This document shows, piece by piece, positions 26,231 to 34,607 of a stretch of 64,000 nucleotides of DNA (positions within the stretch are counted from its first letter, which is position 1; each line of letters begins with the position of its first letter). The DNA is taken from assembly GCF_007827275.1 (NCBI RefSeq), contig NZ_VISE01000001.1:2976001-3040000 (forward strand). Reading direction: 5' to 3'. The notes under the pieces are model-generated. The model was given only the letters and a program-made list of their open reading frames with translations. It ran no database searches and had not been told where the DNA came from. This stretch comes from Gillisia sp. Hel_I_86. Lineage in GTDB: Bacteria > Bacteroidota > Bacteroidia > Flavobacteriales > Flavobacteriaceae. The position numbers and the translations under genes were made by a program.

Positions 26231-26647
26231 TTAAACATATTCCGGAAATTTCTGTACCAGGATTTCCCGAATTCCATCTGCCAATAATGGCTTATTAAGA
26301 AATGCCGAGATTTGAGGAATTTGATTTGCTTTATTCCTTTCATCTGGATTTAATGAAGTGGTAAGCATCACCACAATAGCTTTGCTTTTTTGTTTTTTTT
26401 CCAATTGATTGTAGTTTTCAAGAAATTCCCACCCATTCATCCCGGGCATATTAATGTCCAATAAAATGAGATCTGGTTGGGGATGTGTTTCTTTATCGGT
26501 GGATTTTAAATATTCCAAGGCTTCAAAACCACCTTGAACGGCAATTATCTTCTCGGTACAATCTATTTTTCTTAAAACTCTTTCGTGGATGAAATTTGTG
26601 GGTAAATCATCATCAACAAGTAGGATACAGTTTAATTTTTTCTTCAT
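26231..26647 (-). CDS. Single-domain response regulator upstream of the PAS kinase
   Basis: A 138-residue receiver-only protein. The acidic residues are Asp12-14 (LVDDDL), the phosphoacceptor is Asp64 in LLDINMPGMNGWEF, Thr96 is in VVMLTTSLNP, and Lys119 is in LNKPL. It starts the operon and lies 51 bases upstream of the kinase. Together with the second receiver at 22669, it makes a receiver-kinase-receiver set with no DNA-binding output in the locus, so signalling must go to protein partners or a phosphorelay elsewhere. Confidence 0.88.
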   Translation of the reverse strand: MKKKLNCILLVDDDLPTNFIHERVLRKIDCTEKIIAVQGGFEALEYLKSTDKETHPQPDLILLDINMPGMNGWEFLENYNQLEKKQKSKAIVVMLTTSLNPDERNKANQIPQISAFLNKPLLADGIREILVQKFPEYV

Positions 26648-26895
26648 AAAGTGAATATTTTACAATAAAAACACTAAAACTCTGGTGGCACAGAATTAAA
26701 ACTAATTTTGTTTGTTATTGACAATAGTAAATGATTAGAGCCAATTTAATTAATTTGATTGAATTTTAGTAGAAAGATCCAATCTATATTGAAAAAATAT
26801 AATTGCAAAAAATATTATTTTTAATAACACCCATAATTTTATTTGTTCAAAAATATTATCAATTAATTTCAATCCGTCATTAAAGGGGTAATCTC

Positions 26896-27148
26896 AAAAT
26901 TCCGCGATGGCTCTGCGCCGGGGTTTCCGTTTCACCACTCCTTATGCATCCAACGAGCAAAGCGAGAGGAATGCAAAGGGTCGAAACTTCTTTTTCTGCA
27001 GTTCCGGATGATGGAAAATATAATCCCGAAAGCTTTCGGGATGGTTTTTGGTCCCTGCCACCAAAATGACCCCGATATAGCTATCGGATAGCGAAATACC
27101 CCCTACGGCTTGCGTCGGGGGATAGTCGGTTTCAATAATTTTTTTATT
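26896..27148. repeat. Family 3 intergenic element, copy G
   Basis: It opens AAAATTCCGCGATGGCTCTG and GTTTCCGTTTCACCACTCC, and ends GATAGTCGGTTTCAATAATT, matching 12434-12627 at both ends. The middle holds extra hairpins (ATCCCGAAAGCTTTCGGGAT) not found in the other copy. It fills most of the 520-base gap between a receiver gene and a hypothetical gene; I see no gene in the rest of that gap. Confidence 0.65.
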
Positions 27149-27168
27149 TTCCTATAGAAATGGGACAA

Positions 27169-27642
27169 TTACATTAAGTTTTCCAGTTCGAGTTCATAAT
27201 CATATTGTAGATCTTCATGTAGCATTGTAATTCCTTTTTTAACTAACACTACCTGTCTATTATACAAATTCAATAGGGTCGTGTTCCTTTTAATTGAAGG
27301 GGAAAAATCGGATAACTGCGCACAAAAAAAGAGCAATAGTTCAACTTCGGTTTCCTTTTTTTTAGAGTATCGAATATACTTTTTTATCGTTTTTAGAATT
27401 TTCCTCACACTTTTCTTGATGAGATAAAAATTCTTCCTGTTTATAAGATCAAACTGATTTTCCACTTCCTTTTTTATTTGAGCGATGAACTCTTCTTGAT
27501 CAATAGACTCAAATAAGATGTACGTAAGCAATTCCTTGTTCTCTTTTTTGAATTTTGAAAGCTGTAAGCAATAATTTAACAGTTCCTCTTTGGACCTATG
27601 CTTAAGTTCATCTTTAAGTTCTTTAATACTGGCAACCTTCAT
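27169..27642 (-). CDS. Hypothetical charged helical protein
   Basis: A 157-residue protein that I do not recognise by function. It is Lys- and Glu-rich and predicted helical throughout, with no signal peptide, membrane span, cysteine pair or nucleotide-binding motif. The N-terminal stretch SIKELKDELKHRSKEELLNY resembles a SAP-like or coiled-coil helix pair, and the middle KSVRKILKTIKKYIRYSKKK is strongly basic, which might bind nucleic acid. ATG 27642 is the only good start. It is flanked by repeat elements on both sides, so it is a single-gene unit. Confidence 0.6.
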   Translation of the reverse strand: MKVASIKELKDELKHRSKEELLNYCLQLSKFKKENKELLTYILFESIDQEEFIAQIKKEVENQFDLINRKNFYLIKKSVRKILKTIKKYIRYSKKKETEVELLLFFCAQLSDFSPSIKRNTTLLNLYNRQVVLVKKGITMLHEDLQYDYELELENLM

Positions 27643-27660
27643 ATAGTATGTTTTTATTTT

Positions 27661-27809
27661 CTATATACGCTTTATGTCCTATAGTTGTTTGGTCACCCTG
27701 AATTTATTTCAGGGTCTCAATTTACTATATTGATTCCTAGTGCTATAAGATTCTGAACCAAGTTCAGAATGACGTTATTTATCATTTTAGGATACTTTAC
27801 GGATATACA
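27661..27809. repeat. Family 1 element, copy B
   Basis: About 149 bp and collinear with 5921-6070: TATAGTTGTTTGGTCACCCT, GAATTTATTTCAGGGTCT, AATGACGTTATTTATCATTTT, ending CGGATATACA at 27800-27809. The left terminal repeat is decayed (CTATATACGC). It separates the MFS gene from the hypothetical gene. Confidence 0.75.
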
Positions 27810-27876
27810 TTTTTTATTTATTCAAAATTGAGTTATCAAGGAATTTCAGTTTTAACTTCTTCCAAATCCGTAGTTA

Positions 27877-29055
27877 TTACTGTATTGATTTTTTTTCCTG
27901 AAATAAAGCAATGACCCCTAGTATTGGCCCAATTCCCAATATTAAATATAGAAATTTTGGATCTAGATAATTGCTGATGAAAGAAATGAATTGAATGCTT
28001 ACGATGGTTATTGTGAAACCGATACTGTTTACTAAAGTTAATGATGTGGCCCGGTATTCAGCAGGTGTATTTTTTGCCACTAAGGTCGAAAATAAGGGAG
28101 AATCGGCTACCACGGCCATCCCCCAAAAAACAAGAAAACCAATAAATAGAATTTCTGATTCCGTATAAAACAATAAAGGAGATAAAAAACAACAACAGCC
28201 AGATAATAAAAGTGCTGTTCGTGCTACTCTTTTTTCGCCATACTTGCTACTTAAAAAGCCTCCTAGCACACATGAAATGCCACCCACTCCAATAACGATA
28301 AAGGAAAATAAGGATATATTTAGAGGTGCAGAATTATGGAACCCCAAATAGGTTGTCAAGATTATTGGCACAAAAGCCCAAAATGTATAGAGTTCCCACA
28401 TATGGCCAAAATAACCAAATGCGGCGGTTCTTAATTCGGGATTTTTAAAAATCACCATTCCAGTCTTAAACGCCGGTTTATAGTTCCTTTTCCTATAAGG
28501 ACCGTTGGGAACAAATAATAAAATTAAAAGGCCACCAAACAATGCAATTGTTGAAGTAGCTATTATTACAGCTTGCCATGAGATCTTGAAAATCGTTCCA
28601 TTCAATAAATGAGGAAATGCCGTTCCCAATACTAATGCCCCAACCAAAAAACCAAGGGCTTTTCCTAAACCTTTTTCCCTGTAGTCCGAAGCTATTTTCA
28701 TTCCAACCGGATAAATGCCGGCAAGAAAGAAGCCACTTGAAAATCGTATTAAAAGTAAACTGAAGAAACTATTTGTATCTAGGATAGTAGCAAGATTGAT
28801 TCCCGCACCCAGCATTGCACAAATAAAAAAAACCTTGGAAGGGGAGAACCTATCGGCTACAGAAAAGAGTGCAAAAAGAAGGGTTCCCAGGATAAAACCA
28901 AATTGTACCGCAGAAGTTAAATGTTCTAGGGCCTTGGAATCTAACTCAAAAGTTAAGATGAGATCACCTAAAACGGCATTTGTGGCAAACCAAAGCGAAG
29001 TGGAACAAAATTGAGCCAATACAATTATAAAAACAGTAAATCTATTTTTTTTCAT
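27877..29055 (-). CDS. MFS transporter
   Basis: A 392-residue inner-membrane permease with about 12 hydrophobic segments, the major facilitator superfamily length. The loop between spans 2 and 3 has SVADRFSPSKVFFICAM, the usual basic MFS motif A region (G-x-x-x-D-R-x-x-R/K), here degenerate. The central cytoplasmic loop (NGPYRKRNYKPAFKTGMV) is between spans 6 and 7. It starts with ATG 29055 and is divergent from pyrR. The substrate is unknown; similarity to CynX/NimT-like permeases is only an impression. Confidence 0.85.
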   Translation of the reverse strand: MKKNRFTVFIIVLAQFCSTSLWFATNAVLGDLILTFELDSKALEHLTSAVQFGFILGTLLFALFSVADRFSPSKVFFICAMLGAGINLATILDTNSFFSLLLIRFSSGFFLAGIYPVGMKIASDYREKGLGKALGFLVGALVLGTAFPHLLNGTIFKISWQAVIIATSTIALFGGLLILLFVPNGPYRKRNYKPAFKTGMVIFKNPELRTAAFGYFGHMWELYTFWAFVPIILTTYLGFHNSAPLNISLFSFIVIGVGGISCVLGGFLSSKYGEKRVARTALLLSGCCCFLSPLLFYTESEILFIGFLVFWGMAVVADSPLFSTLVAKNTPAEYRATSLTLVNSIGFTITIVSIQFISFISNYLDPKFLYLILGIGPILGVIALFQEKKSIQ

Positions 29056-29199
29056 TCAGTACAAAAAAGATTGGTAGTAAATGTATCATTTTAACTAGAA
29101 GTACATTTCACATACTTGCATGAATATGAATTTGAAGTAAAAGTGAATTTTAAACAGGAGATCGAATATAAACTATACTTTCTTTAATCAAAAAAAACT

Positions 29200-29207
29200 T
29201 ACTTTTG
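29200..29207 (+). promoter_or_regulatory. -7 element upstream of pyrR
   Basis: TACTTTTG matches TAnnTTTG, 27 bases before the ATG. The short leader leaves no room for a PyrR-binding attenuator of Bacillus type. Confidence 0.45.
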
Positions 29208-29233
29208 TTTCCCGAACATCATCAGTTTCTATT

Positions 29234-29818
29234 ATGAGCCAAAAAATGTTGCTTAATTCCAAAGAGATCAACATTATTCTTCGTCGTTTGGCTTGCCAGT
29301 TGGTAGAAAACCATCCTAATTTTGAAAACACCGTAATCATAGGAATTCAGCCTCGTGGTGTCTTTTTGGCCAATAGAATTCTTCAATTATTAGAAGAGGA
29401 ATACGGTCTTAGGGATATAGAATCGGGACAATTGGATATTACCTTTTATAGGGATGATTTTAGAAGAAGTACAAAGCCTTTAGAAGCAAACAAAACCAAG
29501 ATCGATTTTATTGTTGAAGATAAACAGGTGATTTTTATAGATGATGTTCTTTATACAGGACGTAGCATACGTTCGGCATTAACTGCGATTCAGTCTTTTG
29601 GCAGACCAAAAGAAATCGAATTGCTTACGCTTATCGATAGAAGATTCAGCAGGCATTTGCCTATCCAACCAGATTATAATGGGAGGCAGGTAGATGCAAT
29701 CAACAATGAGCAGGTAAAAGTGCACTGGAAAGAAATACATGGGGAAGATGCCGTTTATCTTTTGCCAACTTCGAAAATAGAACAGGAAGCGATTCCGCAG
29801 AAAAAGGATACTAAATGA
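29234..29818 (+). CDS. pyrR: PyrR-type phosphoribosyltransferase
   Basis: A 194-residue type I phosphoribosyltransferase of the PyrR family (uracil phosphoribosyltransferase, and pyr regulator in Bacillus). The PRPP loop VIFIDDVLYTGRSIRSAL is intact, and GIQPRGVFLANRI and IDRRFSRHLPIQPDY are family segments. It precedes pyrB with a 4-base overlap (ATGA at 29815-29818), so it belongs to pyrimidine metabolism. In Bacteroidota a role as RNA-binding attenuator is not established; the enzymatic UMP salvage role is safer. Confidence 0.9.
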   Translation: MSQKMLLNSKEINIILRRLACQLVENHPNFENTVIIGIQPRGVFLANRILQLLEEEYGLRDIESGQLDITFYRDDFRRSTKPLEANKTKIDFIVEDKQVIFIDDVLYTGRSIRSALTAIQSFGRPKEIELLTLIDRRFSRHLPIQPDYNGRQVDAINNEQVKVHWKEIHGEDAVYLLPTSKIEQEAIPQKKDTK

Positions 29819-30744
29819 GCGAATTAAGTGTAAATCACTTATTGGGAATTAAATATCTTAAAAAAGAAGATATCGACCTGATCTTTAAAACCGCCGATCA
29901 TTTTAAGGAAGTGATCAATAGGCCCATCAAAAAGGTTCCTTCTTTACGTGATATTACCATTGCCAATTTATTCTTCGAAAACAGTACCCGTACCAGATTA
30001 TCGTTTGAGTTAGCTGAAAAAAGATTGAGCGCAGATGTTATTAACTTCTCTGCAGCTTCCTCTTCAGTAAAAAAAGGGGAAACCTTAATAGATACCGTAA
30101 ATAATATCCTTGCCATGAAAGTGGATATGGTGGTGATAAGGCATCCCAATCCCGGGGCAGGAATTTTCCTTTCCAAACATGTAGATGCAAGTATTATAAA
30201 TGCGGGGGACGGAACACATGAGCACCCAACCCAAGCATTATTGGACAGTTATTCCATTCGGGAGAAACTAGGTGAAGTGAAAGGCAAGAAAATTTTAATA
30301 GTAGGAGATATAAAACATAGTAGGGTAGCATTATCCAATATTTTTGCTTTAAAATTACAGGGAGCAGAGGTAAAAGTATGTGGGCCCAAAACTTTAATCC
30401 CAAAATATATAGAATCTTTAGGGGTAACCGTAGAAACCAATCTTATCAAAGCTTTGGAATGGTGCGATGTTGCCAATATGTTAAGAGTTCAGAATGAACG
30501 AATGGAAATCAGCTATTTCCCAACCACCAGGGAATACACACAGCAATTTGGTTTAAATAAGCAAATTTTAGATGCTCTTGATAAACAAATAGTGGTAATG
30601 CACCCTGGTCCAATAAATAGGGGAGTGGAAATAACAAGTGATGTAGCCGATTCTAAACAGGCGATTATTCTAGAGCAGGTTCAAAATGGGGTAGCTGTTA
30701 GAATGGCAGTAATTTATCTTTTAGCTTCAAAAATAAATCGATAA
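29815..30744 (+). CDS. pyrB: Aspartate carbamoyltransferase catalytic subunit
   Basis: A 309-residue enzyme joining carbamoyl phosphate and aspartate, the first committed step of pyrimidine synthesis. The carbamoyl-phosphate loop FFENSTRTRLSFELAEKR is near residues 52-69, HEHPTQALLDSYSI follows near 133, and HPGPINRGVEI carries the C-terminal catalytic part. Normal length. ATG 29815 overlaps the pyrR stop. No pyrI is adjacent, so the enzyme is probably the unregulated trimeric class. Its substrate comes from CarB, encoded 7 kb upstream. Confidence 0.95.
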   Translation: MSELSVNHLLGIKYLKKEDIDLIFKTADHFKEVINRPIKKVPSLRDITIANLFFENSTRTRLSFELAEKRLSADVINFSAASSSVKKGETLIDTVNNILAMKVDMVVIRHPNPGAGIFLSKHVDASIINAGDGTHEHPTQALLDSYSIREKLGEVKGKKILIVGDIKHSRVALSNIFALKLQGAEVKVCGPKTLIPKYIESLGVTVETNLIKALEWCDVANMLRVQNERMEISYFPTTREYTQQFGLNKQILDALDKQIVVMHPGPINRGVEITSDVADSKQAIILEQVQNGVAVRMAVIYLLASKINR

Positions 30745-30770
30745 GTTTATAGTAGATTAAAAGGTCAAAA

Positions 30771-31103
30771 ATGAAAATTACACGAAAAAAAGAATTTATT
30801 GTTCTAGAGGATAATAAAAATAACCTTATAGATTTTGCAGAGAGGATCACTGAAAACTATTCGGAATATAGAAATGATAATGTGGTAGTAAATCTTCTTA
30901 ACAATCAAAATTTTGATTTGAAAGATGCGCTTCTTTTTTTAGAAATTTCCAACATACATCGTGCAGAAAACAAATCGTTTGTAATTGTAAATTCAAATCT
31001 CTCTATAGATGTTATTCCAGACGAATTAATTGTGGTTCCCAGTCTTCAGGAAGCAGGAGATATTATTAAAATGGATGATCTGGAGAGAGAACTAGGGTTT
31101 TAA
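30771..31103 (+). CDS. Conserved small protein upstream of rnz (STAS-like)
   Basis: A 110-residue protein with alternating strands and helices (FIVLEDN, VVVNLLN, DALLFLEISN, SFVIVNSN, DELIVVPSLQEAGDII), which resembles a STAS/SpoIIAA-like fold. No catalytic motif, no signal peptide. It lies 26 bases after pyrB and 55 bases before the true rnz start. In flavobacterial annotations this protein is often labelled 'ribonuclease Z' by neighbour transfer, yet it lacks any metal site. A regulatory or partner role for RNase Z is possible but unproven. Confidence 0.7.
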   Translation: MKITRKKEFIVLEDNKNNLIDFAERITENYSEYRNDNVVVNLLNNQNFDLKDALLFLEISNIHRAENKSFVIVNSNLSIDVIPDELIVVPSLQEAGDIIKMDDLERELGF

Positions 31104-31158
31104 GAAGCAATATATTATGGGCTTTCTTGTTTTGGCGCAAGACCATAAAAACATAGGC

Positions 31159-32064
31159 ATGAAATTAACAATACTAGGTTGTTATGCGGCGACCCCAAGA
31201 ACCTTTACCAATCCTACCTCCCAGGTACTCGAAATAAACAATCATTTATTTTTAATAGATTGTGGAGAAGGCACTCAAGTTGAATTGCGTAGAAATAAGA
31301 TCAAATTTTCCCGCATCAAGCACATCTTCATATCGCATTTACATGGGGATCATTGTTTTGGATTGGTAGGCCTTATTTCGACTTTTAGATTGTTAAATAG
31401 GGAATCCGAGCTTCATGTATATGGACCAAAGGGGATAAAGGAGATAATAACCTTACAGCTCAAGTTGTCTAAATCTTGGACAAACTATCCTTTGCTTTTT
31501 CATGAGCTAGAAAGTAAAAATCCTCAATTACTTTTTGAAGATGAGAAAGTTACCGTTGAAACGATTCCATTAAATCACAGAATATATACAAATGGCTTTT
31601 TATTTAAAGAGAAACCCGGTCCTAGAAAACTGTTGATCAATGAGGTCATGAAATATAATATTGATGTTTCATTATACCAGAGTGTAAAAATGGGCAAGGA
31701 TGTAGAATCCAATGATGGGGAAATAATTCCAAATCATTTGGTAACCGGACCTCCCGAGGATCCTATGAGTTATGCCTTTTGTAGTGATACTGCTTATTAT
31801 CCTGAAATGGTATCCCAGATCATGAATACTACGGTTTTATATCATGAATCTACTTTTCTCGAAATCAACAAGGAGCTGGCAACACCTACAAAACATGCTA
31901 CAGCCATACAAGCCGCTTTAATTGCCAAGGAAGCCAAGGTCAATAAATTGATCCTTGGTCACTTTTCTACGAGATATTCAAGTATTCAATTGTTTAAAGA
32001 AGAAGCACTTACCGTTTTTCCAAATGTAGACTTAGCCGATGATGGCAAAATATTTATTTTTTAA
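31159..32064 (+). CDS. rnz: Ribonuclease Z
   Basis: A 301-residue metallo-beta-lactamase nuclease that trims tRNA 3' ends. The metal motif HLHGDH gives His60, His62, Asp64 and His65, with FCSDTAYYPE and LGHFSTRYSS supplying the remaining Asp and His ligands. The N-terminus MKLTILGCYAATPRTFTNPT is the family start, so I use ATG 31159; an in-frame ATG at 31117 would add 14 residues without similarity. Last gene of the pyrR-pyrB-small protein-rnz run. Confidence 0.92.
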   Translation: MKLTILGCYAATPRTFTNPTSQVLEINNHLFLIDCGEGTQVELRRNKIKFSRIKHIFISHLHGDHCFGLVGLISTFRLLNRESELHVYGPKGIKEIITLQLKLSKSWTNYPLLFHELESKNPQLLFEDEKVTVETIPLNHRIYTNGFLFKEKPGPRKLLINEVMKYNIDVSLYQSVKMGKDVESNDGEIIPNHLVTGPPEDPMSYAFCSDTAYYPEMVSQIMNTTVLYHESTFLEINKELATPTKHATAIQAALIAKEAKVNKLILGHFSTRYSSIQLFKEEALTVFPNVDLADDGKIFIF

Positions 32065-32193
32065 TGCATTTTTCTACAAAATCCCATAAGAAATTTATGC
32101 TATAAACCAATATATGTAGGTTTTAGCACTATTTATTGTTAAAAATATTAATAAAATCGCTTAACCGCATTATTAATACTGTATTTAGTCGGA

Positions 32194-32201
32194 TATATTT
32201 G
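32194..32201 (+). promoter_or_regulatory. -7 element of the CAP lipoprotein gene
   Basis: TATATTTG matches TAnnTTTG; no clear -33 TTG at the usual spacing. The ATG follows 38 bases later. Confidence 0.4.
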
Positions 32202-32238
32202 TATTTTGGCTTTGCCAAATCATTAAACCTACTTACTT

Positions 32239-32745
32239 ATGTTAACTTCTACAAAGCAATTTTGTATTGCTATAGTGTGCATTATTACACTTGTGTCCTG
32301 CTCAAAAGACAGTACAATTTCAGAAAATGAAGTACAATTACAATCTGTAGAGCTAATAAACTCTATAGCATATTCGGCAATAGAATCCGATATTCTAAAG
32401 GCTATAAATAAGTACAGGGAAAGTAAAAGTTTAAATACACTCGTTGGAGCGGATGAAGTTACTTTTCAGGCCGATGATCATACAGCATATATGACAGATA
32501 ATGAAGTGGTAAATCATGATAATTTTAATGTACGTTATAGCAACTTAGTAACGGGTGTTGGAGCTAAGGCAGTAGCAGAGAATGTTGCTGTTGGTTATGG
32601 TAGTGCAGATGCTGTAGTAAATGCCTGGATTGCCAGTGAAAGTCACCGTGTTAATATTGAAGGTGATTATACACATTTTGGAATTTCTGTAGGTAAAGAT
32701 AAAAATGGTAAGAACTATTTTACCAATATCTTTATGAGAAGATAA
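32239..32745 (+). CDS. CAP-domain lipoprotein
   Basis: A 168-residue exported lipoprotein with signal peptide ending in LVSC (Cys21). The mature part is one CAP/SCP domain, the fold of cysteine-rich secretory and PR-1 proteins: ILKAINKYRESKSLNTL, then VVNHDNFNVRYSNL with the His, then AENVAVGYGSADAVVNAWIA and SHRVNIEGDYTHFGISVG. The two His and acidic residues of the CAP cavity are present. Bacterial CAP proteins are thought to bind lipids or metals or act as proteases; which one applies is unknown. It is a single gene followed by a repeat element. Confidence 0.85.
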   Translation: MLTSTKQFCIAIVCIITLVSCSKDSTISENEVQLQSVELINSIAYSAIESDILKAINKYRESKSLNTLVGADEVTFQADDHTAYMTDNEVVNHDNFNVRYSNLVTGVGAKAVAENVAVGYGSADAVVNAWIASESHRVNIEGDYTHFGISVGKDKNGKNYFTNIFMRR

Positions 32746-32788
32746 TAGTTCTATTTACCCCAATTATTATTAATTAGATTAGTCAATT

Positions 32789-32908
32789 AATACCTCCTTG
32801 AGGGTTTAATTTGTGAGAATATGATTCCCTGATGCTTGCATTGTACGAAGGGGAAAGTTTAAAAACCTCTTCTTCCAATAAATACCTTGTATGCTTGCAT
32901 CAAGGCAG
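32789..32908. repeat. Family 4 REP-like element, degenerate copy
   Basis: CCTCCTTGAGGGTTTAATT, then GATTCCCTGATGCTTGCATTG, then TTTAAAAACCTCTTCTTCC, then TACCTTGTATGCTTGCATCAAGG. The order and spacing match the family, but both hairpins have changed together (GAGGC...GCCTC to GATGC...GCAT), which hints at selection for pairing. Confidence 0.6.
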
Positions 32909-33055
32909 TTTATTATATAGCTAAAGAAATCTTCAATTATTAGGACTAAAACTTATAATATTAAATACAGTAATTAGTTGCATAAATCACTAATTTCCAC
33001 CAGGTTCACAACAATTTTGTGAGAAATAAAGGCAATGGAGCAAGAATATGAATAT

Positions 33056-33081
33056 ACAGGAAATTTTCTTCCTGTTTTTTT
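33056..33081 (+). terminator. Plus-strand terminator-like hairpin
   Basis: ACAGGAA (33056-33062) pairs with TTCCTGT (33069-33075), followed by TTTTTT. It lies 310 bases after the CAP gene stop, so it may end a longer CAP transcript or an unrecognised short transcript. Confidence 0.5.
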
Positions 33082-33097
33082 GAAATAATCAAACGAA

Positions 33098-33124
33098 AAA
33101 TGCTACCCAAATTGGATAGCATTT
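33098..33124 (-). terminator. Terminator-like hairpin of the lipoprotein gene
   Basis: AAATGCTA (33098-33105) and TAGCATTT (33117-33124) form an 8-bp stem; the minus strand then reads TTTTTCGTTTG. It is 21 bases after the lipoprotein stop. Confidence 0.55.
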
Positions 33125-33144
33125 AACATGTATTTTAAGTTGAA

Positions 33145-33648
33145 CTATCTTCTTTCGTACATTAATAATCTATGGGAATCTCCTTCGATCAAAGGGAACT
33201 TTTTTAAATCTATTTCATAAATCCATCCGTCTTCTACAGTATTGAAAACATCATACTCAGATTCCTCTGTATATCCCAATTCTTGCCTTGCATAGTTTAA
33301 CCAGGTTTGATAGGTTGGAACATCCATCACCTTTTCGTTGGCTTGTACGGTTAAAAAATCCCCTTCTAAACTAATTTGGAATTTTGCAGTTGCATTGTTT
33401 TTGAACTTTCCCATATCGTCCCAATTACCTTCGTCCATTTTATATAGGGCGAAGCTATTAAGATCTTTTGGGTTAAAATCCACAGCATACACGGTATGAT
33501 TTCTACCATAGTTATCGGCATCAAGCATACCAGGCACAGAACAACTTGTTATTAAAAAGAAAGAAAATGAAATTAAAATGAATTTTACAAAAGAAGAAGG
33601 GGTGAACAATTTAGGCAAGCCTAAATTAGCGTCGCTCAATTTTAACAT
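33145..33648 (-). CDS. Hypothetical lipoprotein
   Basis: A 167-residue exported protein without a recognised domain. The hydrophobic segment FVKFILISFSFFLITSC ends in a lipobox, with Cys36 as the probable lipidated residue; the N-terminal extension of about 20 residues before it is unusually long, so a later non-ATG start is possible. The mature part is mixed alpha/beta with many Asp, Tyr and Trp, and ends MYERR. The gene is alone, divergent from pdxH, with its own terminator-like hairpin. Function unknown. Confidence 0.65.
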   Translation of the reverse strand: MLKLSDANLGLPKLFTPSSFVKFILISFSFFLITSCSVPGMLDADNYGRNHTVYAVDFNPKDLNSFALYKMDEGNWDDMGKFKNNATAKFQISLEGDFLTVQANEKVMDVPTYQTWLNYARQELGYTEESEYDVFNTVEDGWIYEIDLKKFPLIEGDSHRLLMYERR

Positions 33649-33960
33649 AGGGGGACTACTTTAAAAATTTTTAAATTTTTTTAATCGTAGGTTAAAAGAG
33701 CAAAATCTTTTGGGAAAACTTTGATCTGGGACAAACATAGAGGAATCAATGCTTACAAAACATTAATAATCAAAATTTTAGACGTAATCATCGAAAAAAT
33801 AGACAAAATACAACATGTTAAATCGAAGTTAAATACGACTTGATTTATTAAAAAGTTATTAACAATTCTTGATTTGATTTGTATAATTTCAGATAGTATT
33901 ATTTTAATATAGGGTACTCAAATTCTGTGCAAATCACTAAATTGCAATAAAGACAATTCA
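33649..33960. other. 312-base divergent intergenic region
   Basis: No gene. Very AT-rich, with the palindrome AAAAATTTTTAAATTTTT close to the lipoprotein start. On the minus strand, AGATTTTG (near 33705) is one mismatch from a -7 element. No clear promoter for pdxH was found. Confidence 0.45.
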
Positions 33961-34605
33961 ATGAGTAAAAATTTAGCAAATTACCGTAAGGACTATAGTA
34001 AAATGGAGTTGTTGGAGGAATATGTCTCTAAAGATCCTTTTGTTCAATTCAGAAGTTGGTTTGAAGAAATGGAAGCTTTAAAAACCCCTTCGGAAATTAA
34101 TGCCATGAATGTTTCCAGTATTGGTTCGGATGGGTTTCCTAAAAACAGGATTGTTCTTTTGAAAGAGTTTAATGAGGAAGGTTTTATTTTTTATACCAAT
34201 TTTGGTTCAGATAAGGCAAAAGCACTTATGGAAAATCCCAATACGTGTTTATCCTTTTTTTGGCCAGAACTGGAAAGGCAGGTAATTATTAAGGGAATTG
34301 CCGAGAAAGCTTCAGAAGCCATGGCGATTGCTTATTTTAATTCCCGCCCAAGGGAAAGTCAGCTGGGAGCTTGGGCATCCCATCAAAGCGCTGAAATTGC
34401 TTCAAGAGCAGTTTTAGATAAGACACTAAGGGAATTAACCTTGGAATTTCATGATAAACCCATTCCAAAACCCGATTTTTGGGGCGGTTTTCTAGTGAAA
34501 CCAGTAGACTTTGAATTTTGGCAGGGAAGGCCAAATAGATTGCATGACCGTATTTTATATACAAAAGAGGGCAAAAATTGGAGTTTTAAACGCTTAGCAC
34601 CATAA
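33961..34605 (+). CDS. pdxH: Pyridoxamine 5'-phosphate oxidase
   Basis: A 214-residue FMN enzyme that oxidises PNP or PMP to pyridoxal phosphate, in the cytoplasm. Family segments are NRIVLLKEFNEEGFIFYTNF, FFWPELERQVIIKGIAEK, SRPRESQLGAWASHQS and EFWQGRPNRLHDRILY, which include the FMN- and PLP-contacting Arg and Lys residues. Normal length. It heads a run of four closely spaced genes: the histidine phosphatase follows after 2 bases, then ppk1 and ppx. The metabolic link between vitamin B6 and polyphosphate is not obvious. Confidence 0.93.
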   Translation: MSKNLANYRKDYSKMELLEEYVSKDPFVQFRSWFEEMEALKTPSEINAMNVSSIGSDGFPKNRIVLLKEFNEEGFIFYTNFGSDKAKALMENPNTCLSFFWPELERQVIIKGIAEKASEAMAIAYFNSRPRESQLGAWASHQSAEIASRAVLDKTLRELTLEFHDKPIPKPDFWGGFLVKPVDFEFWQGRPNRLHDRILYTKEGKNWSFKRLAP

Positions 34606-34607
34606 AT

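Noticed and set aside
29056-29233. PyrR-responsive attenuator before pyrR
   Set aside because: The leader after the -7 element is too short, and I see no anti-terminator/terminator pair.
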